Source of the DNA: Lumbricus terrestris
Lineage: Eukaryota > Annelida > Clitellata > Crassiclitellata > Lumbricidae
Direction: 5' to 3'
Length of the DNA stretch: 64,000 nt
NCBI GenBank assembly: GCA_949752735.1
Contig: OX457038.1
Location: forward strand, 23,682,655-23,746,654
Positions 11,291 through 23,100 of this stretch are shown here, one piece after another; the first letter of the stretch is position 1, and each line of letters opens with the position of its first letter. Under the pieces are notes generated by a model. The model did no database searches. It saw only the letters and a program-made list of their open reading frames with translations, and was not told the DNA's origin. The position numbers and the translations under genes were made by a program.

Positions 11291-11494
11291 GAAAAAAGGG
11301 TGAATTAAAATTATAGTACCATTTTTTCTTTGGTAAATAGGCCCCAATAGCAGGTTCACTACCTTCGGGTAGCCTATTGCTCCCTACATTTCACAGTAAT
11401 GATTGTACACTAAGCTATAGGCCTAATCACTTTGTGTACTATTATGAAAGCATAATTGTCTGTTTGATATTTTTGGGATCAATAAACAAGTTGA

Positions 11495-12415
11495 AGTAGG
11501 CTATTCACCATCCAACCGCCCAGGTCTACTCGTTCATCAATCATCATATCTTTTTCTCTCTCGGCCTCCAATATCATCTTCTCTGGAATTCTGAAACCTC
11601 TCCTCAGTCTATGCTGCACCAGCCCTTTGGAACGGACTCCCAAAACAGACCTCCGCCTGTTCGCTCATCCTACTATCCACCCAATTTCCACTCCTAATTC
11701 AAACCTCTCCTCCGCTTACACTCTTCCGCTGCTTTCCATTCACGACTGAAAACCGAACTATTCAAGCTATCCTATCCAGATTCTAATCAGGATCCACCCA
11801 ACCGACAATCACCGTAGCATCACCATAGGCGGAGACCTGCGCCGAGAATTGGGGGGGGACGGAAAGACGCGAGATTTTCCGAAAATTTCTGACGACCGGC
11901 GAAATCTCGGAAAAATTTTCTATTTTCGCCGCCAAAAAAGTTGATGACCTTTTTTTTTTTTTTTTTTTTTTTTTAGTCATCCGGCCAAATCTCGTCCAAA
12001 TCCCGAAGAAATTTTCTATTTTCGCCGCCAAAAAAGTTGATGACCTTTTTTTTTTTTTTTTAGTCATCCGGCCAAATCTCGCCCAAATCCCGAAGAAATT
12101 TTCTATTTTCGCCGCCCAAACAGGTCTTGACGCTCAAACATTGGGGGGGGACAAATGCATGGGCCGTCCCCCCCAACACTTTTATTGGGGGGGACCGTCC
12201 CCCCCTGCCCCCCCCCTAGGTCTCCGCCACTGAGCATCACTCTGTCTCCTTGGCTTGACGTCCCGGATTTTGACCTGGCACCGGAACGAAAAAGGCAGCT
12301 CTGGCTATTGCAGACTTGATTTAATATAGCTCCGGTGTTTAAGCTGTCTCCCTGACGTGGCTTTTGTGGGCGCTGAGATATTCTCGAAGATTTACATTAC
12401 GTTACATTACGAAGC
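11495..12415 (+). pseudogene. CR1/L2-like LINE 3' part, split by a hAT element
   Basis: Before 11815 the frame reads APALWNGLPKQ, then LIQTSPPLTLF and TTENRTIQAI. After 12241 it resumes with SPWLDVPDFDLAPERKRQLW and ends in an (ACATT)n-like tail at 12395-12415. The non-coding hAT-type element 11824-12232 separates the halves. Dead copy. Confidence 0.7.
11824..12232. mobile_element. 409-bp non-autonomous hAT-type element
   Basis: Ends CATAGGCGGAGACCT and AGGTCTCCGCCACTG, flanked by AGCATCAC at 11816-11823 and 12233-12240. The interior has about three copies of a ~90-bp unit containing ATTTTCTATTTTCGCCGCC and long T runs (11949-11975 and 12045-12061). A diverged relative of this interior occurs at 12690-12850. 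Confidence 0.92.
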
Positions 12416-12616
12416 AGCCCAGCATCTGCTTCAGCAGCTAACTTATGTATGTTCGGGAACAATGTGGGGAGGTATCGAAGTCTTGCATGTGGTTCAACAT
12501 TCGTTCTATTTTAGTTGTCATCGCTCGATGGTGAATCCCCACCAGGCTGGAACAGAAAAGGATCCTCGCGACAGAAGTGGCTCGAGCTACTTAATTTGTG
12601 CAGAGCATAATGTTAG

Positions 12617-13880
12617 TCCACAAGGGTGGATACAGAAATTTTCGGTCTTGTTGGTGGGACAGGGTAAAAATTTCGTGTTATTCGTCGCTGGAAAAACTCA
12701 TGACCTTTTTTTATAGTCATTCGTCCAATTTCTTTAGGAAAGATACCAATTCAGCCGCCAAAAAGGTGACGACTAGTCATTCATCCAATTTTTTAAGGAA
12801 AAAGACACCAATTCAGCCGCCAAAAAAGTTGACGCTTTTTTTAGTCGTCAGTCATCAGTGATGCCACAGCTGGGTTTTTTCCACTAGATCTGGTTTTTTA
12901 CCTTCGTCTGGGTTTCTTTGGGCAAAATCTGGGTTTATTTTGGTGAGTTGACATTTTGCACTTACAAGTTTACAAGTTACAACACATGAATATTCTGTGA
13001 AATTCAATGTAAAATGGTTGTTGTGATACATAATCTTTTCCACTGATTTTAATTTTAAACTCCACAATCAATCTCTCACGTTGTCAACTCACAAATAATT
13101 TACAACCTTAGGAATAGTTCTGCATAGAAATAAACCATTTTGACATTTCAAAATAGGTCAGGTCACTCATCTCTTTCCATGTTAAGCCCTATTACATCTA
13201 TAACATGCACATAGTTATACACTCTAGGTCAAGTCAATCCACTAGCGGTAGGCCTATAATAGCCAAGTTGTTGCAGAGTATTAATGTTCTAGGTGTTTAA
13301 AACGTTGGATTGTTGGTGTATTAAGAAAATTTGGCTGGAAACCTCGGACAACTTTAAAACTTTGTAAACTTAAGCCACGTGTGTTATGTGCTTACAATTC
13401 TGGTAGACTCGACCCGCTGCGCATGCGAATGCATCGATTAAGCTTATTGTCAGTATGGATCCAGAGTCTCCGACAACTTTGACAATTGATATTTTTAAGG
13501 TTGCAATAACATTTTATTCGACTCTTTTGATGAACATTTAGTTAATCCTCATGCGAACAAGCGAAAAACCAAATAAATTTGAACAAAGGGGTTCTAAAAT
13601 AGCTTATATAAAGTCTGGGTTTTTCTCGGAAGGAAATCTGGGTTTATTTCAGAATCTTCAGTGGCAACACTGGTCATCATAGTCGGAAGTATTGTAAACA
13701 AAATGGGTGGTGGCACATCCCATGCGCGATTTTTTAATGGGGGGCCTGGTATCCTGTTTTTCTCTCCCGCTGTATTTATTTAATGGCTTGCTGAAACCAA
13801 ATGGGGGGCCACGTCCTATGCAATTTTTAAATGGGGATGGCCATTTTGGCCCCCTGGTAGTCCATGTGCTCGAAGCATTC
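12617..13880. mobile_element. hAT-type relative (GGTGGATACAGAAATTTT family), split by another element
   Basis: Starts at GGTGGATACAGAAATTTTCG with CAGCCGCCAAAAAAGTTGACG repeats shared with the preceding element, and resumes after 13671 with CATGCGCGATTTTTTAATGG and GGCCCCCTGGTAG. Other family pieces are at 14095-14330 and 37490. The target duplication could not be identified. Confidence 0.5.
12859..13671. mobile_element. hAT-like insertion with CTGGGTTT-rich ends
   Basis: Ends CAGTGATGCCACAGCTGGGT and, inverted, CAGTGTTGCCACTGAAGATT. Both ends carry repeated TCTGGGTTT motifs. Flanks share only GTCAT, so the target duplication is not clean. No transposase frame. Confidence 0.6.
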
Positions 13881-14094
13881 TCAGTGCATAGAGTGACCTA
13901 GAACATCCCCTCGGCGGTTCAGAAACATGTTCTGTAGCTCGAAGATTGTCTTGAATGGTAACGCCCAGGATTACATCAGGCCTACAATTATTATTAAACT
14001 ATCATTATACGAAATCGTGCAACAGAAAGTCCACTCATAAAATTATAATAAATCTCAAACAAGCAAGTCTTCCAAGTTTTTCTTGAAAAGTAAT

Positions 14095-14330
14095 CAAGAG
14101 GCAAAATTTCAAAGGGGGGCCAAAATTTTCGGGCTTTGTTGTTGGGACAGGGGACAAATTTCGTCTTCTTCGTAGCCGAAAAATCTGTAATGTTATCCTG
14201 CTTTTCTCTCCCACTGCATTTATTTACTGGCTTGTTGAAACCAAATGGGGGGCCCACGTCCCATGCAATTTTTAAATGTGGGGGGCATGGCCGAATTGGC
14301 CCTCCTGGATACGCCCCTATCAAGAGGAGT
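14095..14330. repeat. Second piece of the GGGGGGCC/GCCCACGTCCCATGCAAT family
   Basis: Closely matches 13735-13870 (ACCAAATGGGGGGCC, ATGCAATTTTTAAATG, TTTTCTCTCCC) and ends CTGGATACGCCCCTATC. Non-coding hAT-like remnant. Confidence 0.55.
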
Positions 14331-16270
14331 TGCGACTAAAGGCTGTTTGTTCCATTCAGTCGGGCCAGCTATTGCAAATACATGTGCAGAATGTGTGACC
14401 ACAAAGTCACCTTAAGATGAAGATCATAGCCCTCATCTGGATTGGAGAGATGAACATGGACATTAAGGAGATGAATAGCATGGACTTGGTACATCAGAAG
14501 ACAAATTTTAAAAGTTATTCATGCCTGTATGGGAAGCTAGTGGAGTATATGGAGTGATGTGGTCACGAGAAGTCACAAACTCTACAGCACAACAGAGAAC
14601 AGTGGCAACAGTTGAAGAGTGGATGCAGGGGGCCATTAAAAACTGAGTCTCGGCAATCAATTCTAGAGATGACCAAAGCCTGTACAAGTGTTCAAAGACA
14701 TTTTTCAATTACACTTTTCTTGACTTGCCCTATACGTCTGAGAGACAATTAACAGGATTTAGTTATAGGGCATATTTGATTTTTCACAGAAAGATAAATA
14801 CATACTTAGATTGTACTAATAGTATTTAAAAACTGGCATTTAAAATATTTCCCATCACTAAATCAAATAAAGAAATTTCTGCATCATTTTGCTTTGCACA
14901 CGCGGTGACTGAGGTCTAACCACAAACTGGCACAGTTTGCCCCGATTTATTTTTGTCCCCTCTCCCTGAAAAAAAAACTGAATTGAAGTTCCTGCAACCC
15001 ACTCAGTCCTGGCTTCTCTAAGGACAATAATCTGCAAGCGGTTAGGTAAGGTAAGAGTGAAACCAAAGGGAATACCAGACATAGGCTAGCTGCAATCGTT
15101 GACGTAAAATCTCATGCTCCACGCAGTCGGTCATATCTTGGCTAAATCGACTGCATGAAAAATTGTTGACTCGTGAGTCGAGTGCTAGTTAGATTTGTCA
15201 AGTTGAGTCAGTCGTTGTGTACTCTTCTACTCAGAATCGTCACACTTGTTTCTCAATTTTAAGGTGACAATGGAGTGATTAAGATACGTTAATAATGACA
15301 TATATACAGGGTGGTCCAGTGTATTTCTAAGCTATGGGGCCAAGACAGGTAAGCTGACGGCCGGCTAGCCAAGACGAAACCCTAGATGGGCGACTGTCTG
15401 GAGGTAGGCAATTCTCAATGCTCAGATGGCAGAGATGGGATTGCTCACTTCCTCTGTCGTGCCATGGTTCAGACTACAGACAGATTTGTCGATTCGATAT
15501 ACAAGGCTGCAGCTAGACTAAGCCTGCTATATCTTGGGTCCAAGGTGCCAGTGCAATGAGTGCATAGGTCACCTAGTGTCGGTGGACCGGCGCTTCTGGG
15601 CCGTTGCACCACAATCAAGTAACAAACAAATCCCGCTGCTACCAAGTGCTATTGACTGCATGTTATCATTAGTCGAGCTCAGAATCGCGGTTCAAATACT
15701 GCAGACTTGAATATTGCTTTAATACTGTATTACAGTTACTACTCTACCAAGTTTGAATGTTTAATTGCCAAATAAATCAATCCCGAGACGGGCTCATTTG
15801 TAATCCCGTGATTGAGACAATGCTCTGAGATTACATTCCCAAGTCTGAACTAGACATCCTTCGAATGCAAAGAAAGAGAGCATATTTAATGTTGAATGCA
15901 AATAAAGCAGTGTAATATTGCATCTCTTATCTTTAACTTCCAAATAATATAGCCAATTTGGCCAGAAATATAAGGGTTATACTAGATGGACTATAATAGT
16001 GCGTTGCAACATGAGACTCAACAGTTTCTTGCACCACCCCAACCAGGCCAACTTCCCCCAAATACATTCAGGTTCCATATTACACAACTCCATCGGTGTT
16101 CTGGAGAACTTATTTACTAAATAAAATGAGGTTATTAATCAGCTAATCTATACATAATGTGAATGACCCAAAAATAGGTTTCTTTTCCTTTTTACATTAA
16201 TATTAAAAAGTTGGTTCTTCATCTTCAAGCTCTAAAATTTTTCCTCAACTCTTTACACACAAGTTTCACT
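14331..16270. other. Unassigned sequence downstream of RRM1
   Basis: No gene recognised. A TACAGGGTGGTCCAGTG motif at 15305 resembles a Tc1/mariner-type end without a partner. The RRM1 3' UTR probably starts to the right of about 16260. Confidence 0.4.
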
Positions 16271-16279
16271 GCTCCATAA

Positions 16280-16285
16280 TTTATT
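16280..16285 (-). promoter_or_regulatory. Candidate polyadenylation signal of RRM1
   Basis: AATAAA on the minus strand, about 635 nt past the RRM1 stop. It is the first canonical hexamer I find after the stop. If used, the 3' UTR would be about 650 nt. There is no transcript evidence, so this is a sequence match only. Confidence 0.35.
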
Positions 16286-16918
16286 AGCTTTCTCCAATTC
16301 CACACATCAGGTCCATGCATGTCAATAATCTCTTTAAAACTAAAACCTAATCAGTACAAAGAAATGGACAAAAACAAGCGACAATATTCTGTCAACAAAT
16401 GAAAGTTAATTATACCCACGGCCAGCAAAAATCTCATTGCCTGTAAAACGACACAAATGAAGTGCATGTTATAATGGACGGTGATGATCTGACACAATGA
16501 GAGAGCTTCTGTTGCCCGGTGTGGCCACAATTTTCACAATTTTGCAACAGCAGGCATTTAGTTTTTTAAATACAGAGATTATGCAATCATTATGAAATTC
16601 ATACTGTCATATATTTAAAGAAACAAACAGACAGTATTTCCAAATGAGCTCATATAATATTTGTGATCAAATAGCCGTCCTTGACAGGTTCCTAACCACT
16701 TCACCTTTATAAAAGCAAATTTTGCAGCCACAAACAACAGACAATTTTAAAAAGTGTCAAGACAAGCTCAAAACAGAAAATGCTCAATGAATTTGTTTGC
16801 TCCCAAGATCCAGCAACTACATAAATAACAAAAACATGCATCATCAAATCCAGCCGAAACTTGTCAGTAAAAATGGCAAAAAGTTTGGTAAGTGTGAGAG
16901 GGACCTTTGTATACAGAT

Positions 16919-17101
16919 TCAACTACTGCACATCAGACATGCTTCTTTGTTGTTGAGTGAGCACACCATTGCATCCATGTTTTCCGTATCAGTCTCTGAT
17001 GCTGTCTTTGGCTTCACCTTTAGCTTTGTTTTGTCAACTGTGAATTGGATAGCATTTGCTGCTGGTCGGGTTCGCAAGTAGTACATTCCAGTTTTCAATC
17101 C
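16919..17101 (-). CDS. RRM1: RRM1 terminal exon (radical-transfer tyrosines, C-terminal redox cysteines)
   Basis: 183 nt, 60 codons plus TGA at 16921-16919. It begins [20 protein letters not shown], with Tyr737 and Tyr738 of the radical-transfer path. It then has a Lys-rich linker and ends [11 protein letters not shown]. The CLMC cysteines correspond to human Cys787/Cys790, which re-reduce the active site and accept electrons from thioredoxin or glutaredoxin. Acceptor TGTAATCAG. Confidence 0.97.
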   Translation of the reverse strand, partial: GLKTGMYYLRTRPAANAIQFTVDKTKLKVKPKTASETDTENMDAMVCSLNNKEACLMCSS

Positions 17102-20100
17102 CTGATTACAAATTGAATTGTTTACATCAACTTGACTTAGTATTCAAGAGCATTGAAGTTAACACTTTAATGATGAGCTGCATTGGTTTTGCAGAACTTG
17201 CGAAATGAGTAATTAAAGTGTAACTTAAATATATATTTTTCGTATCCTTCTACAAAAATTAAGTAAAAAGCATACACGTATACATGCACTTCAATGAAAC
17301 TTGTGCCTACAAATGCATTGTGGAACATTTGATAAGAAATTGACAATCAAAGAGTGTACAGAGTGTACAATCACAAAATATTCATACTCAATATTTTCAG
17401 CTGTGTGAGACAGAAGCATAGAACCATATTGAAGAAGTAACAAACAGTAATAAAGTCATTTAAATAGCATTTGTGATCAAACCACACCGAGTTCATGCGT
17501 AGGAATGCAGGATCTTACAACCGTATGAATGACAGAGGAGGCAACATAAAGACTAATCCACATTTCACCTAAGTTGTGTTAGCTTAAAATTAGTGAGCTG
17601 AACATTATTCTAAACTTAATACTAGGGCTGTACCGAACATTCACTTTGGGGCCGAAAAGCAGGTCAAAGAGCTATTTGGCATTCGGCTGAATAGTATCAG
17701 TCTGATCGAATACAAATATAGGGCACATGACATCTATTTCTGCATATGCGGCTGTACAAAGACTAATGGAAAGATGGAAAAATTACATGCAGTCAACTAT
17801 TTTCTTTTGTAAACTTTATGTATTAGATTTACTGAATTGAAACTTTGCTTACATTTTAAATTTTCAATGCTGTCCTTAGACCAATTTTGTACACTATTCA
17901 TATTCGGCTGAATAGTTGGTTCCATTATTCGTGTTCGGCAAAGTGATAAAACATTCAGTTCAAGACTACTACCGTATTTTTTGGACTATATGTCGCTTTT
18001 TTATATAGGTCGATGCGACGTTATAACGAATTTTTTAAAAAGTCCATACATAGGTCACTCCGTCAAACAGGTCACACCCACACATGGGTTCCAGGATAGG
18101 ACGCAATGCCAAAGACGGCCGAAATCATGTCGGAATTGTTAGCAAATACTTAATGTTATGTTTTCTTTTATATATTTAACTTTGTGCGCTTAAATAAAAT
18201 AACTTCAAATTTTGTTGTCTCTTGTGGTTTTATGATAGTTCTTCCACTGTTAAAATTAACGACTTGTTTCTGCGATTTTACTTTGAAACGGTAAGTACTT
18301 GGTTCCATACATCAAACATCTGTTGGATCAAATTATTATACAGGCATGTTGACTAAAAAACAGATCAGTTTAGATTTTAGTTTTAAACTATTACTGATAG
18401 TTAGAATTATGTACCAGTGTTATACGTTACACAAGTAATTAACGAGGTCCTACAAGTCTGAATGTGGGCTCAGAGTGGATGGACAAAAGGAAAGTTTCGT
18501 GTATCTGGGAGGTCTTATCGATGCGCAGGGGATCGGTAAAGAACATTGAAAGAAGAATCGGGCTCGCTAAAGAAATATTACAGAGATTGCATAGCCTACG
18601 ATCTGGAGATCAAAGGAAATTAGCAGGACCATCAAGGTGCAAATATATGAGACGTTGGTGCTGTGCGTACTGTTATACAACTCAGAGACGTGGACGCTGA
18701 GAGACACAGAAAACACAATTGAGGGTATTTGAAATGACGTGCCTGCGGATAGAAGGGGTCACGGGAGGGAAAGAATAAGGAACACAGAAATACGCAGCAG
18801 ACTGAAAATCCAGCGAGACATTGTGGACAGGATACAGATCAGAAGAATGCGGTACTTGGGACATGTCACCAGAATGCAGAGCGGAAGATACCCAAAGGTG
18901 TCACTGCAGGGATATGTGCATGGGAAGAGGAGAATAGGCAGGCCCAGGAAGCGATGGATGGATATGTTGGAAGTGGACTGCCTGAGGATGGGATTAGTGT
19001 TGTGAGGCAAAAACTTACCCCGGAAAGCTTCATATCTTTCCGGAAAGTTTTGGAAACTTTCCGACGAATCTTTCTTGAAACTTTCCGACATATTTTTCCA
19101 CCAATAAAATATTATTAAATACATACTCAATTCTAACGAGTCCGAATTTTCTTTCAAGATAATGTTACTAAATACATCAATCACTATCAGCAGTTAGTGC
19201 TGTGAGGCAGAAAAATTGTCCGGAAACTTTCATATTTTTCCGGAAACTTTCTGACGTATTTCTACACTAATAAAATATTATTAAATACATACCCAATTCT
19301 AAGGAGTCCGAATTTTCTTTCAATATAATGTTACTAAATACATCAGTCACTATAAGCAGTCTTAGGCAGTTATAACTAATAGTTTATTCAATAGATGTCA
19401 CTGCTAGTGCTAATTGTTCACACGGCCCAAAAATACATTTAGGAATTAAATGCAATTAAACTTCGCTGTAAATTTAGAGAAAATATTTCTTATCATTCAG
19501 TGACCTTCATATTTGTGAGTTATGAAAATATAAGACAGCAACAGCAATTGACGCAGTATTGTTTCATGTTTATATCAGTTTTTTAACACATTTCCTGCAA
19601 CAGAGATGACTGCAGACATGCAAGCTACAACTAGTTTTCTATAGGCTACTCTAGTCTGAAATGCTAATGAACAGCGTTTATTGCTCATATTGATTATTTT
19701 TAAGTTCAACATTGTTTGCATCAACAGAATTACTGTAAATAAAAGGAGACTAACAAAACAAGAAAAATTTCTGAGTGTGAAATTCTTATATTTTCTGAGT
19801 TAAATGTATTTTTCCGGTTCTTCGGAAACTTTCGGGCAAAATACTTTTCCGGAAAAGCTACATCACTAGATGGGATTAACCATGGGCAAAGGCGACGCGG
19901 AGAGCACAGGACAGGGGCGACTGGAGCAGAGCCGTGTTTAAGGCTCTTCGAGTGTCGGTGCAAAGTGTAACAGCAGGCCACGGACCGGCAATAATTTTGT
20001 TGGAAGCTCGCGGACCACTAACCTTAATGGCTTGCGCAAACAAAAACGAACTGAATTATAAAAAGACCATTACAGGGTTATTCACGAATTATGGATTGTT

Positions 20101-23100
20101 TTATTAATTAGAACATATTCCTAATTTAGCATTTAAGTAAACTGTTATTTCTCAATTTAATTGTCATTTAATTGCATTAAAAAATTTGAACTCAAAGTTT
20201 CAAACAAGATAAGAAGTTTGTTAATGTTAGCCTATAAGAGGATCTGCAAAAATAGATTTGTTTGTATGTGCACTTGTTATAGCGCCCCTTCAAGCTCTCT
20301 GACTCAGAGGCGTTCCCGACTGCAGAGCGGACACTGCATCGGAGTTTCACACTGAAGCGCTGAGCAATTGCAAGCAAAGGAATTGCCCAAGGTCCCTACG
20401 CGGCGACTTGAGGTGGATTCGAACCTCGAACCTTCCGGCTTCAAGGCAACGATGCCACCACTACACAAACGCGCCCCACAAATACAAATTGTTTAAAAAA
20501 GCCAGTTGGCAAGTTAAAATAAGGCACTGGTAATGTATTTTTTTTATTCGAAAAAGAAGTTTGAACAAATTTTGAACAATTTAAATAATTTCACAATTTG
20601 AAACATATATCGATTAATATTTATTTTCACTCTCAGATTTCTTCACGGACCAGTGATCAGGTCTCCGCGGACCGGCGCTGGTCTGCGGACCACCACTTTG
20701 AGAACCACTAGCCTATTGTCTGAGTGGGTAGATAATTAAAATCCTTTATAAAAATTGAGAGTCTCGCATAATTTACGAGGCCAAGTCCGATCTGTTTATC
20801 GGAGGCAACGAATTCGTAGGTCTATCGAGGTTCTTTGAAAGCGTTATTTTCTTTGAAGTAGCCTATTATAATTATCACATAAATTTATTACGCACGCAAG
20901 GTCACACCAAAGTGTGAATCTGAGGCGCGGAAAATCCCTACAGTCCTACACTCTTGTATAATAAGCCTACTCGGAGTGTCAACACACCGCAAATATACTA
21001 TCGATCACAATGTTTGCATAGGTCTAATGAAATCAAGAATCGGCCTATAGTACTAAATTCGAGCTTATCTTGTAGGACCTTGCAAATTATTTGTTTAAAG
21101 ATTATAGACTCGTACATCGTAGGTCGGCCGAAGATGAAGCGTACATTGACCTCCCTGCCTGCGCTTTGGACACGCTTGCTTGCATTAGGCCAATTCTCAT
21201 TAATTCAATTCAGCAGTTGCCTATATTTCCATCACAATCTTGAAAGTAGTAGCTCGATTTTCATGCCGCTTGTTGTATTTTATACAAAATACCATTTGTT
21301 GTATTTGATACCGAATACCTTCATTGACCAGCAAAATTGCAGAAGAATCAAACTAAGGAATTGCTAAGGAATTTTATGACACAAACGTTCTGAAACTTTA
21401 AGATCGATTTTCTCACTGTGATTTTAGAAATTACAGAATCAAACGAATATAACTTCAGTTAGAAAAGATAGTTTCATTCTGTAAAAAGTATTTTTAAAGC
21501 AGATCAACTGTAGAATGACTGTAGAAAAAGTAAAAATCGAAATGTTACGACTTTTGAGCCCTTGTGTCACATATAGGCCTAATTAGAGGTTACCAGCTTA
21601 GCCCTAGGTACCAATACTGATACGCTGTCAATATGTATCTGTCTCCCCCTCACTCCCGTGAAGCTACATAAGGCCAAAAAAAAATAATGCTGTGTTTCCG
21701 GTAACAGAGCTCTAAAAAATTGGGTAGGTAGGTCGAAAAATATTTTTATTTTGGTAAAATATTTTTATACAGTGACTATCCGAAAAATTATACCCAACTA
21801 CTCTTTTTTGCATAAAGGTACAAGCTGCAACAAAGTACGTGTTCTAAGCAAGTATAAACTGCCTATTTCCCGACTGTCTGTACCTAAAATTGCTCTAGAA
21901 ATCAGATCTATTAATTTCATTTTGTTGACATCTTTTCTGGTAAGATAAAGTGGGAAAGGAAAGGGAAGATGAGTGCGAACAGAACATCACTGCTAGGGGT
22001 CGTTCCAGACTGGCCAAGCCAGTGACTAGTTACACCTAGAGGTTGCTAGATTTATTTTTCCTAGTCACCGATAGAAGTGGCAAGTGAGAATGATAAGGCT
22101 AGAGGTTTTTCAAGACTGGAAACCAGGAAGTAGTTAGGCAACCGTGAAACTCTAAGGCAATGCCACTGTAAATAAAAAATTGCACAAAATTTTCCCGAGT
22201 CTCGGCAATAAAAGTGAGTCGGTCGGGTTACCAGAAACACAACATTTTTTGGCCTAAGATCTAACTTTATACGGAAAGCAATGTCACCATACTATGTCAA
22301 TAAAAGTTTCTTTTAAAAGTTAGAAAATTTTTTTTTTATTAAAAATATTTTTTTTTTAAATAAATTTTTTTTAAATAAAATTTTTTCACAAAATTATTTG
22401 AGTCGCGGCAATAAAACAGGGTCGGTCGGGTTACCGGAAACACAACATTATTTTTTTTGGCCTAACGACTTACAATGGGTTGTTTCACGCTCGATAAATG
22501 AGATTTAATATTGCTTCTTTGTTCGGATTATATTTGTGAAAATACCAGTTAAAATTTTTTTGAAATGTCAATACATATGTCGCACCTTTATATAAGTCGC
22601 AATCGCCGATGACCATGTAAAAAAACCACGACTGATAGTCGAAAAATACGGTAACCAGTGTGCTCCAGAGTGACAGCCGCTCCACATTTGGTCTGGGTCA
22701 CCCTGCTGTTGATCATGAGATAGTTCGAGCTCTGATCATATCCCTTCCCCAAACTCACCCCTGAGCAACCTTTGCAACATACATTGGCCGGTCGTTTGTT
22801 CAATTCAAAGCTAGGACCTAATCTCAGGCTATGGCTAACACTAATGTATCAGATTGTGATGTTTTGCCATTAGCAAAAAGCAACACTGCAGCAAAATACA
22901 ATGCTCACCATTTTCCAACAGTAGAAATGCATGCTGCTCAATTTGGCATAGTTTGGTTCTGCAATGTGAATGTTGAGGGACTGACTCTGGTCAATGAATG
23001 GTCCACGATCAGCAGCCATCTTGATTATAGTCTTCTGCGAGATTTCCCATATGGTTTTGTATAATATTCGGATGTTGTCAGGAATTACCTCAATGTTCTA

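Noticed and set aside
12859..13671. Clean 8-bp target duplication for the CTGGGTTT element
   Set aside because: Flanking 8-mers match at only half of positions; just GTCAT is shared.
20954..21367. 137-codon open frame as a gene
   Set aside because: No domain, no splice context and no supporting signal; in a transposon-rich RRM1 intron.
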